64,000 nucleotides of DNA from Pseudomonadota bacterium (GCA_025357635.1 JANXOV010000004.1:111032-175031), one strand, 5' to 3'; counted from the stretch's first letter, positions 50,189-59,883 are shown. Numbers and translations are program-made. The notes: a model not told the origin generated them from the letters alone.

Positions 50189-51370
50189 GTGCGTATCGCG
50201 ATGATTGCCGCCTGCCCGTTCCCGTGGCCGAGAGGCACACCGGTGCGCATTTATCGCATGGCCGAGGCGCTGGCGCGCCGAGGCCACGACGTGCAGATGG
50301 TGACCTATCACATCGGGGAGAGGACAGGTCCGCTGCCCTTTGCGGTACACCGGATCCGCAATGTACCCGGCTATACCAATAGTGAGCCAGGCCCGCACTT
50401 GCGCAAACTGTTGCAGCTCGATCCGCTTCTCGTCATGACCCTGCGCCGATTGCGAGGCTCGCAATCCATCGATCTTATCCACGCGCATCACTATGAGGGC
50501 TTGCTGACGGCGCTGGCCGCTACGGCGCCGGGGAGACGATTGCCCGTCATTTACGATGCCCACACATTGCTTTCGTCGGAGCTGCCTTATTATTCAATGG
50601 GTATGCCGCGCCGCGCGAAGGCGTGGATCGGTGGCTTCATTGACAGGCATCTGCCGCGGCGCGCGGATCACGTCATCGCCGTCACCCAAAGCATTCGCAG
50701 CACGCTCATCGCCGCGGGACGTGTCGATGAACGTCGCATCAGTGTGATACCCAACGGCGTCGAAACCGAACATTTCGCCGCACTTGATTCACCGCCAGCT
50801 CCGCTGCGGCAGGGCCGGCGGCTGGTATTCGCCGGCAACCTCGCCGCCTACCAAGGCGTGGATCTACTGCTGCAGACCTTTTCCATCGTACGCCGCCGGT
50901 TGAGTGATGTGCGGCTGATGATTCTGACCGACTCCGACTTCAAGGAATTCGTGCCGCTCGCCAAGTCACTGGGCATTGATGCAGCGATCGATGTACACAA
51001 CCCCGGTTACCTGAAACTTCCAGGCTACCTGCACAGCGCCGATGTCCTGTTGAACCCGCGTCCGGCATGCGACGGCATTCCGCAGAAACTTCTGAACTAC
51101 ATGGCCGCGGGTCGACCCATCGTTTCCTTTGCCGGCTCGGGCAAGATTCTCGAACATGAGCACACCGGCTTGTTGGCCGCCGAAGGCGACGTGCCGGCAT
51201 TCGCCGCTGCGGTGCTGCGCTTGTTTGCACAGCCGGAGTTTGCAGCGCGTCTGGGTGTCAACGCCCAGGCACTGGCTATGAAGGAGTACGGATGGGGTCA
51301 AGTCGCTGTCAAAGTGGAAGCCGTTTATGAAAGCGCGATGATCAACCACCGGCAGCCTGGCAAGCAATGA
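50189..51370 (+). CDS. glycosyltransferase family 4
   Basis: RVDERRISVIPNGVETEHF, GDVPAFAAAVLRLF; GTG start at 50189 or ATG at 50201. Confidence 0.86.
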   Translation: MRIAMIAACPFPWPRGTPVRIYRMAEALARRGHDVQMVTYHIGERTGPLPFAVHRIRNVPGYTNSEPGPHLRKLLQLDPLLVMTLRRLRGSQSIDLIHAHHYEGLLTALAATAPGRRLPVIYDAHTLLSSELPYYSMGMPRRAKAWIGGFIDRHLPRRADHVIAVTQSIRSTLIAAGRVDERRISVIPNGVETEHFAALDSPPAPLRQGRRLVFAGNLAAYQGVDLLLQTFSIVRRRLSDVRLMILTDSDFKEFVPLAKSLGIDAAIDVHNPGYLKLPGYLHSADVLLNPRPACDGIPQKLLNYMAAGRPIVSFAGSGKILEHEHTGLLAAEGDVPAFAAAVLRLFAQPEFAARLGVNAQALAMKEYGWGQVAVKVEAVYESAMINHRQPGKQ

Positions 51371-52923
51371 GCGTGCGGACACCCGTTCTGATGCTGGGCC
51401 TGGATGCCGCGGAACTTTCGCTCATCGAACGCTTCATCGCCCAGGGGAAGCTGCCGGCGCTGGCTCGGCTACTGCGAGAAGGATGCTTCGGACGCTTGCG
51501 CTCACCGGCGCTTTCGTTCGCAGGTGGCGTGTGGCCAAGTTTTTACGCAGGCCAGGACGTGCCGTGGCACGGCATATTCCACAACAAGCTGTGGCGGCCG
51601 AGCGCTATGCGCTGCGAAGTACCGACGGATCGATGGATCACCTCGCGCCCGTTCTGGGAACACCTGGGCGAGCAGGGCCATCGCGTCTGCATCGTCGACG
51701 TGCCGATGATCCTCGGCGAGCCGCACCCTGTTAACGGCCTATACCTTGGCGGCTGGGGTACGCACGATCTGATCTCGAGCGGCTCCTGGCCGTCGGGTTT
51801 ATGGAGCGAACTGCGCCGACGCTACGGTCGGCCGATCATGCCCAAAGAGCACTTCGGCCCGCAGACGGCCCGCAGCCTGGAAGAACTCGCGGCATCGCTG
51901 CTGCGTTCAACCGAGCAAATGCAGCGCATCGCGATGGACCTTTTGGGGCGCGAGCCCTGGGACTTCGCCTGCGTCGTATTCGGTGCAACCCACCGCGTCG
52001 GTCATTACCTTTGGGACTTGTCACAGTTGGATGGCGACGCGCTGTCTACCCGGCGCCGAGAGGCCCTGGAATCAGCGCTCCTCGGCATCTATCAAGCAAC
52101 TGACAGCGCCATCGCCCACATCCTGGATCAGGCCGGCGAGGATACGCTGGTGATGGCATTCGCCCTGCACGGAATGGGTCCGAATCCTGGCTGGAGCGAT
52201 CTCGTGCCCGAGATTCTCGAAGCGGTCGAGCATTCGAACACTGGACTGGATCCGAAGAAAGGTCTTTTGTACGCGCTCAGACGGCGGCTGCCGATTCAAT
52301 GGGTCCGTCCACTGATCGAGAGTCTGCCGATGTCGGTCACCGATCGGCTGGTGTCGATCTGGTCGGCCCGGATGTTCGATTGGACGGTGACGACGCAATT
52401 TCCCCTGCCGATGGATCATGCCGGCTACATACGCGTCAATCTTCAGGGCCGGGAGCGTGATGGGATCGTCTCGATGACTGATGCTTACCCGGAAGCATGT
52501 GCGGTGATCGAAAGAATATTCCTGGGCCTTCGCGACCGCGACACGGGTCGGTGCATCGCGCAGAAAGTGGTGCATGCATTTGCACAGGCACCGCCATCCG
52601 CTTCCTATCGCGATCTGATGCCGGACCTCATCGTACAGTGGCAGGAACCAGCGGCCACCGCGTCCCGTGAACTGTACTGCGACGCTGCACCATCGTTTCG
52701 CTTCACGGTTCCGCGCCGCCTGCCTTCCGGCCGCTCGGGCAATCATACCGGGCACGGGTGGTTCGTTGCCCGCGGTCCGGGCGTGGCGCGCGGTCAACGG
52801 CTGGATGGGTACGACATTCTGGATCTTGCGCCGACGGTGCTCGCCGTTCTTGGCGCCGACCGCCGGACTGAATTTCAGGGTCGTCCGATGGATCTGAGCG
52901 GCAGGCAAACCGATGATCATTGA
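51367..52923 (+). CDS. alkaline phosphatase superfamily / type I phosphodiesterase-like protein
   Basis: MLGLDAAELSLIERFIAQGKLPALARLLREG; MAFALHGMG; domain order typical of nucleotide pyrophosphatase-like proteins. Confidence 0.8.
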   Translation: MSVRTPVLMLGLDAAELSLIERFIAQGKLPALARLLREGCFGRLRSPALSFAGGVWPSFYAGQDVPWHGIFHNKLWRPSAMRCEVPTDRWITSRPFWEHLGEQGHRVCIVDVPMILGEPHPVNGLYLGGWGTHDLISSGSWPSGLWSELRRRYGRPIMPKEHFGPQTARSLEELAASLLRSTEQMQRIAMDLLGREPWDFACVVFGATHRVGHYLWDLSQLDGDALSTRRREALESALLGIYQATDSAIAHILDQAGEDTLVMAFALHGMGPNPGWSDLVPEILEAVEHSNTGLDPKKGLLYALRRRLPIQWVRPLIESLPMSVTDRLVSIWSARMFDWTVTTQFPLPMDHAGYIRVNLQGRERDGIVSMTDAYPEACAVIERIFLGLRDRDTGRCIAQKVVHAFAQAPPSASYRDLMPDLIVQWQEPAATASRELYCDAAPSFRFTVPRRLPSGRSGNHTGHGWFVARGPGVARGQRLDGYDILDLAPTVLAVLGADRRTEFQGRPMDLSGRQTDDH

Positions 52924-54526
52924 TGCGCACGATGCGTCCGTGCACGGCCGCCTCGATTGTGACGTTTGCATCGTGGGCGGAGGTGCGGCAGGAATCAGCC
53001 TCGCAGCGGAACTTGCCGATTCGGGCTTGCTGATATGCATGCTGGAGTCCGGAGGCCTGGGCTACGAGACTGCGACGCAGGACTTGCTCAGTGGAGAGGC
53101 GCCCGGCAGCGATTATCTCGAGTTGAGCGAAACGCGGCTCGCGGCATTGGGCGGCTCAACCGGTCTGTGGGCCGGCTGGTGTCGCCCATTGGACGCCATT
53201 GATTTTGAGGCGCGCAACTGGGTTCCCAACAGCGGGTGGCCTTTCACCCTGCGCGATCTGCTGCCGTATTACCAGCGCGCGCAGCAATTGTGCGGACTGG
53301 GGCCATTGGACTATGACGGCGGCGCCTGGGCACGGCGCACCGGTTCCCTGCCGCTGCCATTGCCGCCCGAGCAGTTCTCAACGACGATTTTTCAGATTAG
53401 TCCCATCAGTTTCGGCACCCATTTCCGCGAACTATTGGATCGAACAGCGAATATCCGGACCGTTTTGCATGCCACGGTCTTGCGCTTGTACACCGCTTCG
53501 ACCGCGGATCGCATCGAGCGGGCCCGCGTCGCGACTTTGAACAACAAACAATTTGAGGTCACGGCCCGGATCTTCGTGCTCGCCGCCGGTGGAATTGAGA
53601 ATCCCCGTCTGTTGCTCCTGTCGGGTGACTCCCCCGAGCTCAGCATCGGCAATCGCGGCGGACTGGTGGGCCGATATTTCATGGAGCATGGCTTCATCAA
53701 CGCCGGGAGTTACGTGAGCAGCGACGTCGCGCAATCGATGGCCTTTCACTTTCCAACTCACACTCAATCGAATGGCCATGACGTGGTTGTACGCGGTGGA
53801 TATTCGGTCAGCCCGGCGATCGCGCGCAGTCAGCGGCTGCTGAACAGCGCGATATTCTTCCATTCCGCCTTTGAGTCCCATGATGTTTTCGACAGCCCTG
53901 CAATCAGGGCGCTGCTGGAGATCCGCGACAAACTCCGCGGGCGTGCGATGCCCGGCGGGTATTTGAAGCGCGCCATTCCGGTGCTGCGTAGTCCCGCCAA
54001 GCTTGCGATCGCCCTTCACCGCCGCGCGTTCATGCGCGAGCGACAGCAAAGACGCTGGCGGACACGCGCGCTGTTCGAATGCGCCCCGCACCGCGACAAC
54101 CAGGTCAGCCTCGGCTCCGAGCGCGATAGTTTGAATCGGCCGCGGGCTCACGTGCGGTGGAAGTTAAACGAGCTGGATCTGTGCAGCGTTCGGCAGACTC
54201 ACGCGCTGCTGGATACGGCGCTACGCAGCACCGGTCTTGGGCAATTCGATTGCCGATTCGACACCGATCTGTCGTGGCAACAAGCGACCGAGGCGGCCAA
54301 GCACCATCTTGGCACCACACGGATGCATTGCGACCCAGCGTACGGTGTCGTCAATGAGCATTGCAAAGTCCATGGCGTACCCAATCTCTACATCGCCGGC
54401 GGCTCAGTGTTTCCGACCGGCGGATTCGCCAATCCCACCCTGACGATAGTCGCGCTCGCGGCACGTTTGGCTGCACACATCAGAAGCGAACTGGATCAGG
54501 AGTCACGGGTCAGCTCAGTAACGTGA
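52913..54526 (+). CDS. GMC family oxidoreductase
   Basis: CDVCIVGGGAAGISLAAEL; LAALGGSTGLWAGWCRPLD; HHLGTTRMHCDP; GGSVFPTGGFANPTLTIVALAARLA. Confidence 0.9.
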   Translation: MIIDAHDASVHGRLDCDVCIVGGGAAGISLAAELADSGLLICMLESGGLGYETATQDLLSGEAPGSDYLELSETRLAALGGSTGLWAGWCRPLDAIDFEARNWVPNSGWPFTLRDLLPYYQRAQQLCGLGPLDYDGGAWARRTGSLPLPLPPEQFSTTIFQISPISFGTHFRELLDRTANIRTVLHATVLRLYTASTADRIERARVATLNNKQFEVTARIFVLAAGGIENPRLLLLSGDSPELSIGNRGGLVGRYFMEHGFINAGSYVSSDVAQSMAFHFPTHTQSNGHDVVVRGGYSVSPAIARSQRLLNSAIFFHSAFESHDVFDSPAIRALLEIRDKLRGRAMPGGYLKRAIPVLRSPAKLAIALHRRAFMRERQQRRWRTRALFECAPHRDNQVSLGSERDSLNRPRAHVRWKLNELDLCSVRQTHALLDTALRSTGLGQFDCRFDTDLSWQQATEAAKHHLGTTRMHCDPAYGVVNEHCKVHGVPNLYIAGGSVFPTGGFANPTLTIVALAARLAAHIRSELDQESRVSSVT

Positions 54527-54607
54527 TTCGCACTCTCGCGAACGCTCTTCAGTGGTCATTCTGAACCATTGCAGTCACAATGAGCGCGTCTTTGATGAGG
54601 AAACCCC

Positions 54608-55768
54608 ATGCATTGGCGTACCAATCTCATTCATTCCGAGACGGCTGCCCCTTCTGGCTTCAAGTCACTGTGCACTCCGGTGTATCGGGGTTCAACGGTG
54701 CTGTTTTCGACTCAAGCAGAAGTCACCGACGATTGGCGGCAATCGCAATTCGGCTACACCTACGGACTTTACGGGACACCGACCGTTCTGGAGCTGGGTC
54801 TGCGCATCAAAGAACTGGAAGGCGCGCATCACACCTTCATTGTTCCAGGTGGACAAGCAGCGATCGCGTTGGTGTACCTCGCATTCTGCAAGATGGGCAG
54901 CCATGCGCTCATCCCCACCACAGCCTATGGACCAAACCGAGAGATGGCCGATGGCCTGTTGGCGGGTCTTGGGATCGAGGTGGAGCCCTACGACCCGATG
55001 ATCGGAAAACAGATCAGCCAACTCATCCGGCCGACTACGTCATTGATATGGACCGAAAGCCCAGGGTCCATCACCATGGAAGTCCAGGATGTACCCGCCA
55101 TTGTCGCCTCTGCACGTGAGCATGACATCCCGGTGGCGCTGGATAACACCTATTCGGCCGGAGTGCTTTTTGATGCCTTCGCGCACGGCGTCGAAGTCAG
55201 CATTCAAGCGCTGACCAAATTCGTCGGCGGCCACAGCGATCTGCTGTTGGGATCCGTTTCCGTAGCCAATGCGCGCCGCTACGAACAGGTGGGAATGACA
55301 GCCAGTTACCTTGGTATGGCGGTTTCACCGGATGACTGCAGTCTGGCTCTCAGGGGACTTCAGACTCTGGGCGTGCGATTGGCGCAATTGGAAGCCTCCG
55401 CGTTGCAAATCGCCAATTGGCTGGCGACGCAGCCGGGAATCGAACGCGTATTGCATCCCGCGCTCCCCACATGTCCTGGTCACCAGTTCTGGGCCAGGGA
55501 TTTCGAGGGATCCTCCAGTGTGTTCTCCATCGTGTTCGACCGCTCGATATCCCCCGACCGGGTCGTGGCATTTGTGGACTCGCTTCGCCTTTTCAAGATC
55601 GGAATGAGCTGGGGCGGTGTCACAAGCCTCGCGATCCTCTATCCCAGGTTGCAGCGACCTGACACCGACTACGCTGGCAGGCTCGTGCGACTGAATGTGG
55701 GGCTGGAAGATCCGAACGACCTCATCGCTGACTTGCACCGCGCACTGTCGGCTTCATTCACCCCTTGA
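54608..55768 (+). CDS. Cys/Met metabolism PLP-dependent enzyme (cystathionine beta-lyase-like)
   Basis: RGSTVLF, YGTPTVLELG, DNTYSAGVLFDAFAHGVEVSIQALTKFVGGHSDLLLGSV. Confidence 0.88.
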   Translation: MHWRTNLIHSETAAPSGFKSLCTPVYRGSTVLFSTQAEVTDDWRQSQFGYTYGLYGTPTVLELGLRIKELEGAHHTFIVPGGQAAIALVYLAFCKMGSHALIPTTAYGPNREMADGLLAGLGIEVEPYDPMIGKQISQLIRPTTSLIWTESPGSITMEVQDVPAIVASAREHDIPVALDNTYSAGVLFDAFAHGVEVSIQALTKFVGGHSDLLLGSVSVANARRYEQVGMTASYLGMAVSPDDCSLALRGLQTLGVRLAQLEASALQIANWLATQPGIERVLHPALPTCPGHQFWARDFEGSSSVFSIVFDRSISPDRVVAFVDSLRLFKIGMSWGGVTSLAILYPRLQRPDTDYAGRLVRLNVGLEDPNDLIADLHRALSASFTP

Positions 55769-55775
55769 GTTTCTC

Positions 55776-56504
55776 ATGACACGACGAAACAGTGTGCACC
55801 TGACCACGGCGATCGTGCTGAGCTTGTTGGTATTGGTCCGGCCGTCTATCGCTGCGGCGCGCGATGCGCCGGTCTACAGTCACGCGCCCGCCAGCCGCGA
55901 CGGCATCGGCAAATTCTACGCAGGACGCGAAATCGCCCACGTCATGGGCTTCGCGGGCGCCCAATGGCTCGACCGGTCCGAACGAGAGGTTGAAGAACGC
56001 CCGGATTGGCTGATCGAAGAACTGGCCATCACACCGGCGCTGGTGGTTGCGGATATCGGCGCCGGTTCAGGTTATATGACGCGCCGGATCGCCCCCTTGC
56101 TGACGCGAGGCAATCTCTATGCGGTGGACGTCCAGCCTGAAATGGTGGAGATGCTAAAGGATCTCGCCAGCCAGCCGGGCATGCGCAGCGTGATTCCCAC
56201 CTTGGCCACGGCCACCGACGTCAGGCTGCCTGAAGGGTCTTGCGATCTCGCGTTCATGGTGGACGTCTACCACGAACTGAAATTCCCGCGCGAAGTCATG
56301 CTCAGTATCATCAAGGCGCTCAAACCGGGGGGCCGCATGGTGTTCGTCGAGTATCGGGCAGAGGATCCGGCGGTTCCGATCAAACCCCTGCACAAGATGT
56401 CGGTGGCGCAAGTTCGCAAAGAGATGCAGTCACTCCCGCTTGTCTGGGAGAAAACCTCCGAGCGCCTGCCATTGCAACACGTTGTTGTCTTTCGCAAGCG
56501 CTAG
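55776..56504 (+). CDS. SAM-dependent methyltransferase with N-terminal signal sequence
   Basis: VVADIGAGSGYMTRRIAPLL, GNLYAVDVQPEMV, LKPGGRMVFVEYR; hydrophobic leader TTAIVLSLLVLVRPSIAAARDA. Confidence 0.87.
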   Translation: MTRRNSVHLTTAIVLSLLVLVRPSIAAARDAPVYSHAPASRDGIGKFYAGREIAHVMGFAGAQWLDRSEREVEERPDWLIEELAITPALVVADIGAGSGYMTRRIAPLLTRGNLYAVDVQPEMVEMLKDLASQPGMRSVIPTLATATDVRLPEGSCDLAFMVDVYHELKFPREVMLSIIKALKPGGRMVFVEYRAEDPAVPIKPLHKMSVAQVRKEMQSLPLVWEKTSERLPLQHVVVFRKR

Positions 56505-57091
56505 CGGCCTTCGGGCAACGTCTGCTTCCTGTTGAGTGCTCCTGATACTGCCGAGCGTTCCTCCTCGCGCAGCAACTCACTCAACAGCTCTGTGCTCCGA
56601 TGGAAGTGATGCGCCCACGCCGGTAACTCTGGCGCTGCCAACCCATCTGCGTGGTTACTCAAGAACACCTGCGGATCGATCGGACCGTCCGGTCCCTTGA
56701 ACACGCCGCGAATAGCCACGACGCCGAGGACTCGCCCGTCGCGCACGAATCGATGTTCGAGAAAGCCCCACTTGTGGTCCCACCCGATCAGGCGTGTTTG
56801 AATCTCGAATTTCTGAAACGCCCGCAAATCGCGCCGAAATTTGGCGACGGCATCTGCCACCACTGGAAACGCCTTATGCCGACGTGCAGTCCCCAGCACG
56901 CCGCTGCGGATGAACCAGTGAATTCGCCCGATATCCGCCAGCATCAGGTATCGCCCATTGTTGACATGGAGATTGAAATCCAGATCATTCGGCCACACGC
57001 GCAACTGGATGCGCGTGGTCGCCAGTAGATCTATTCGTGGCTCCGGAAGAGCACCGACGCCTGCGCGGATCAGTCGAAGCCAAGGCAACAT
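56501..57091 (-). CDS. thioesterase family protein (hotdog fold)
   Basis: RVWPNDLDFNLHVNNGRYLMLADIGRIHW. Confidence 0.85.
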   Translation of the reverse strand: MLPWLRLIRAGVGALPEPRIDLLATTRIQLRVWPNDLDFNLHVNNGRYLMLADIGRIHWFIRSGVLGTARRHKAFPVVADAVAKFRRDLRAFQKFEIQTRLIGWDHKWGFLEHRFVRDGRVLGVVAIRGVFKGPDGPIDPQVFLSNHADGLAAPELPAWAHHFHRSTELLSELLREEERSAVSGALNRKQTLPEGR

Positions 57092-57200
57092 CGATATTCT
57101 CTTCCATGGATTGACCTCCGCAGTCTACGCTCGGATCGAACCGCAATCATCGTTCCGTAACTGAGATTCTCCCGCTGACCGCGGAGCTGACCCTTCCCGA

Positions 57201-58178
57201 TCAGTGCCTGGTTCCGGGCTTCAATTGCAGCGCCCCCGCGATGAGCGCGCCGGCGAGAATTCCGACGATCGCTGCGCCGACGGCCGTTATCACCCACTCA
57301 ACGACGGCAATGCCGTTGCCGATCGCATGTGCGACTGCGTGTATCCATTCCTCCGGCATGGAAACTCCGAACTCGGCGAGGCCATGGATCATAATCCCAC
57401 CGCCCACCCACAGCATGGCCGCAGTGCCGATGATCGCCAGGGCCTTCAGCAACACCGGCATGGCATGCACGAGCGCACGACCGAAGCCCGCCGCGGCTCC
57501 ACCCTTTGCCGACAAGTGCAAACCGACGTCGTCCATCTTCACGATAAGGCCCACCACGCCATACACGCCAATGGTGACGGCCACTCCGACCAGCGCCAAC
57601 ACGATCGCTTGTGTAGCGATCGGACTCGCGCTCACCTGATTGAGCGCGATGACCATGATCTCAGCCGACAGGATGAAATCGGTGCGGATCGCGCTGCCCA
57701 CCTGCCGCGTTTCGAGCTCCGCAGGATCGGTGATGCGCGCAACTTCCTCCACCGCCTTTTCGCCCTTGAGCGACTCGATGATCTTTTCGGCGCCCTCGAA
57801 GCTGAGATACAAACCGCCCAGCATCAGGATCGGCGTCAACAGCCACGGCGCGAACGCGCTGAGCAACAAGGCGGCGGGCAGGATGAACAGCAGCTTGTTG
57901 CGCAACGAGCCGATGGCAATCTTGCCGATAATCGGCAATTCGCGTTCGGGCGCCAGCCCGACCACGTAGCTCGGCGTGACCGCGGCGTCATCGATTACAA
58001 CGCCGGCCGTCTTGACGCCGGCGCGCCCTGCTGCCGCGGCAACATCGTCGACTGACGCCGCGGCAAGCCGCGCCAAGGCCGCCACGTCATCGAGCAATGC
58101 GACTAATCCGCCGGCCATGTCATCAGGCGCAAGGCTCTTCCTCGGCACAACGTTGTCATCATCTGCGGGTTTTAGCAC
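57201..58178 (-). CDS. DUF808 family membrane protein (YedI-like)
   Basis: VALLDDVAALARLAAASVDDVAAAAGRAGVKTAGVVIDDAAVTPSYVVGL; multiple TM segments. Confidence 0.92.
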   Translation of the reverse strand: MLKPADDDNVVPRKSLAPDDMAGGLVALLDDVAALARLAAASVDDVAAAAGRAGVKTAGVVIDDAAVTPSYVVGLAPERELPIIGKIAIGSLRNKLLFILPAALLLSAFAPWLLTPILMLGGLYLSFEGAEKIIESLKGEKAVEEVARITDPAELETRQVGSAIRTDFILSAEIMVIALNQVSASPIATQAIVLALVGVAVTIGVYGVVGLIVKMDDVGLHLSAKGGAAAGFGRALVHAMPVLLKALAIIGTAAMLWVGGGIMIHGLAEFGVSMPEEWIHAVAHAIGNGIAVVEWVITAVGAAIVGILAGALIAGALQLKPGTRH

Positions 58179-58550
58179 GGCGTCGGAGATGCGGCAAATC
58201 AGCCGCCGGGCTTGAGCCGGGAAGAACGCCGGCTCGCCGTTGCGCGGCGCTTTTATGCCAGCGAATTGCCCGAAGAAGCATTACTTGCCTACGCGCGTTA
58301 CGGCGGGGATCCTTCCGAGAGCGCCAGGAAAAGCCGCGGGACTTCGTTAGGGTCTTGATCGAAAAATCCTGGGTCGGCCATTGTAGATCCGGGCTTGACC
58401 ACATCCAGGTACAGATCGAGAGCGCGGGGCCGCGCATAGAGCGCCTCGATCTCCTGCGCATTCGCCGCCGGGTTGATCTGGCAAAAGTCGCGCCATGGGC
58501 TTACCCGTCGTGGCAATGATAGGTTCACATCGATTGCGCAGCCGCGCGAC

Positions 58551-58997
58551 TCAGACAGGCCACGGCCGGGTGAACGAAAATCCGCGGAGAAACGGTCTAA
58601 TATTTTTGAAATCCGTATCATCGGTAACCAGCGTCATGCCGCTTTCCCGACACGATGCCGCGATCAAGATATCGTTGACGAGGGAGCGGGGCCGCTCAGT
58701 GAAGCGAACACCGTCCTGCCGGGACAGCGCAGCCAGAATGCGTCCACACTCCCTGAATGCAAGCACGGATGGACCGACCACGCGCCCGCGCCGTTCGAAC
58801 GCCTGAAAGATCCCTTTGTCCACTACACGCGCCGCCCGATCCGTGACCGCACCAGCCCGCAATTCCTGCATCACCACCGAGCTCATGTAGGTGACCGGGG
58901 CGTTGCGCTCGAGGAATGCATCCAAGGCCCTTGCCTGGTCAGGATCACGAATCGCGCTGATGTAGATATTGGAGTCGAGGATAACTTTGCGAGTCAT
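58551..58997 (-). CDS. PIN-domain toxin (VapC-like)
   Basis: VILDSNIYISAI, VVMQELRAGA, NDILIAASCRESGMTLVTDDTDF. Confidence 0.87.
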   Translation of the reverse strand: MTRKVILDSNIYISAIRDPDQARALDAFLERNAPVTYMSSVVMQELRAGAVTDRAARVVDKGIFQAFERRGRVVGPSVLAFRECGRILAALSRQDGVRFTERPRSLVNDILIAASCRESGMTLVTDDTDFKNIRPFLRGFSFTRPWPV

Positions 58998-59010
58998 CGA
59001 TTCGCCGAGT

Positions 59011-59253
59011 CTATTCCTGGTAAATATCCTTCAAGCCACCCGCTGCGCGTACCCGTTGAATGCCGCGCGAGAGTTCCTTCCGCAATGCGATGGCATCCAG
59101 AGCAGCATCCACCGTTTCGGTTTCCGTCCTGACCCCCAGCGCCTTACGTGCAGCGTCCAGTTTGCGCTGGTCGATATGCAAGTTCTTCCGAACCCATCCG
59201 CGAGGGGGACGTCCCAAACGGACTACAGCCGAACCGGCATTTGGATTTGCCAC
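59011..59253 (-). CDS. VapB-like antitoxin
   Basis: NLHIDQRKLDAARKALGVRTETETVDAALDAI; immediately upstream of PIN gene; GTG start. Confidence 0.78.
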   Translation of the reverse strand: MANPNAGSAVVRLGRPPRGWVRKNLHIDQRKLDAARKALGVRTETETVDAALDAIALRKELSRGIQRVRAAGGLKDIYQE

Positions 59254-59355
59254 AATCGTCTCCTTTCAACTGTACGAAATTCGTTATACTGCTGTATAAA
59301 TGCCGGCTCAAGAAATCGCTTCGGCGGCATGCCGGAATCATCCCCGGACACCCGC

Positions 59356-59850
59356 TCAGACGAAAGCCCAATAACCGCACAGTTCGTGCAGAATCAGAAC
59401 AGACCAGGGACGTGCCGCCGGCCCGGGGGCAAACCTTCCGCCACACGACCAACTGGTGCAATACGCCCTCAAGCCGCCTTGCGTGACCGAGCCAAAGACC
59501 AATGCCAACGAAATCTGGTCTTGCAGAGGTGTCAGCAGGTTTCGCAATACATCGGCCAACCCCGCAGTCTTGCGAAAGATTCCGGCCAACTCGGCGTAGA
59601 TGGGGCAGTCATGATTCGCTTGATACCGTACCTGATTTCCCGTGATGGTCCGATTCAACAATCCGGCGTCTTTCAACAGTTTTAGCTCACGGTGTGGCGA
59701 ACCCGCGGGCACCCAGATGAGCCGCGCTATTTCACGCACGTAGAAGGTGACGTCGGAACGCAGAAGCAGCAGCCCCAAGATCTGTCGGCGATAGGCGCCG
59801 AACAGGATTTCCACCAATTGGGGGCTGTCTGCCGGGTCATTTGTTCTCAT
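59356..59850 (-). pseudogene. HTH-nucleotidyltransferase regulator with truncated nucleotidyltransferase domain
   Basis: winged HTH YVREIARLIWVPAGSPHRELKLLKDAGLLNR, then ISLALVFGSVTQGG followed by unrelated residues. Confidence 0.6.
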
Positions 59851-59883
59851 TCTGAAAACAACCGCCGCTATTTTGAGAACAAC
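59841..59883. promoter_or_regulatory. candidate operator of the HTH regulator
   Basis: TTGTTCTCA (59841-59849) inverted to TGAGAACAA (59874-59882); direct near-repeat TGAAAACAAC (59853) / TGAGAACAAC (59874), 21 nt spacing. Confidence 0.45.
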
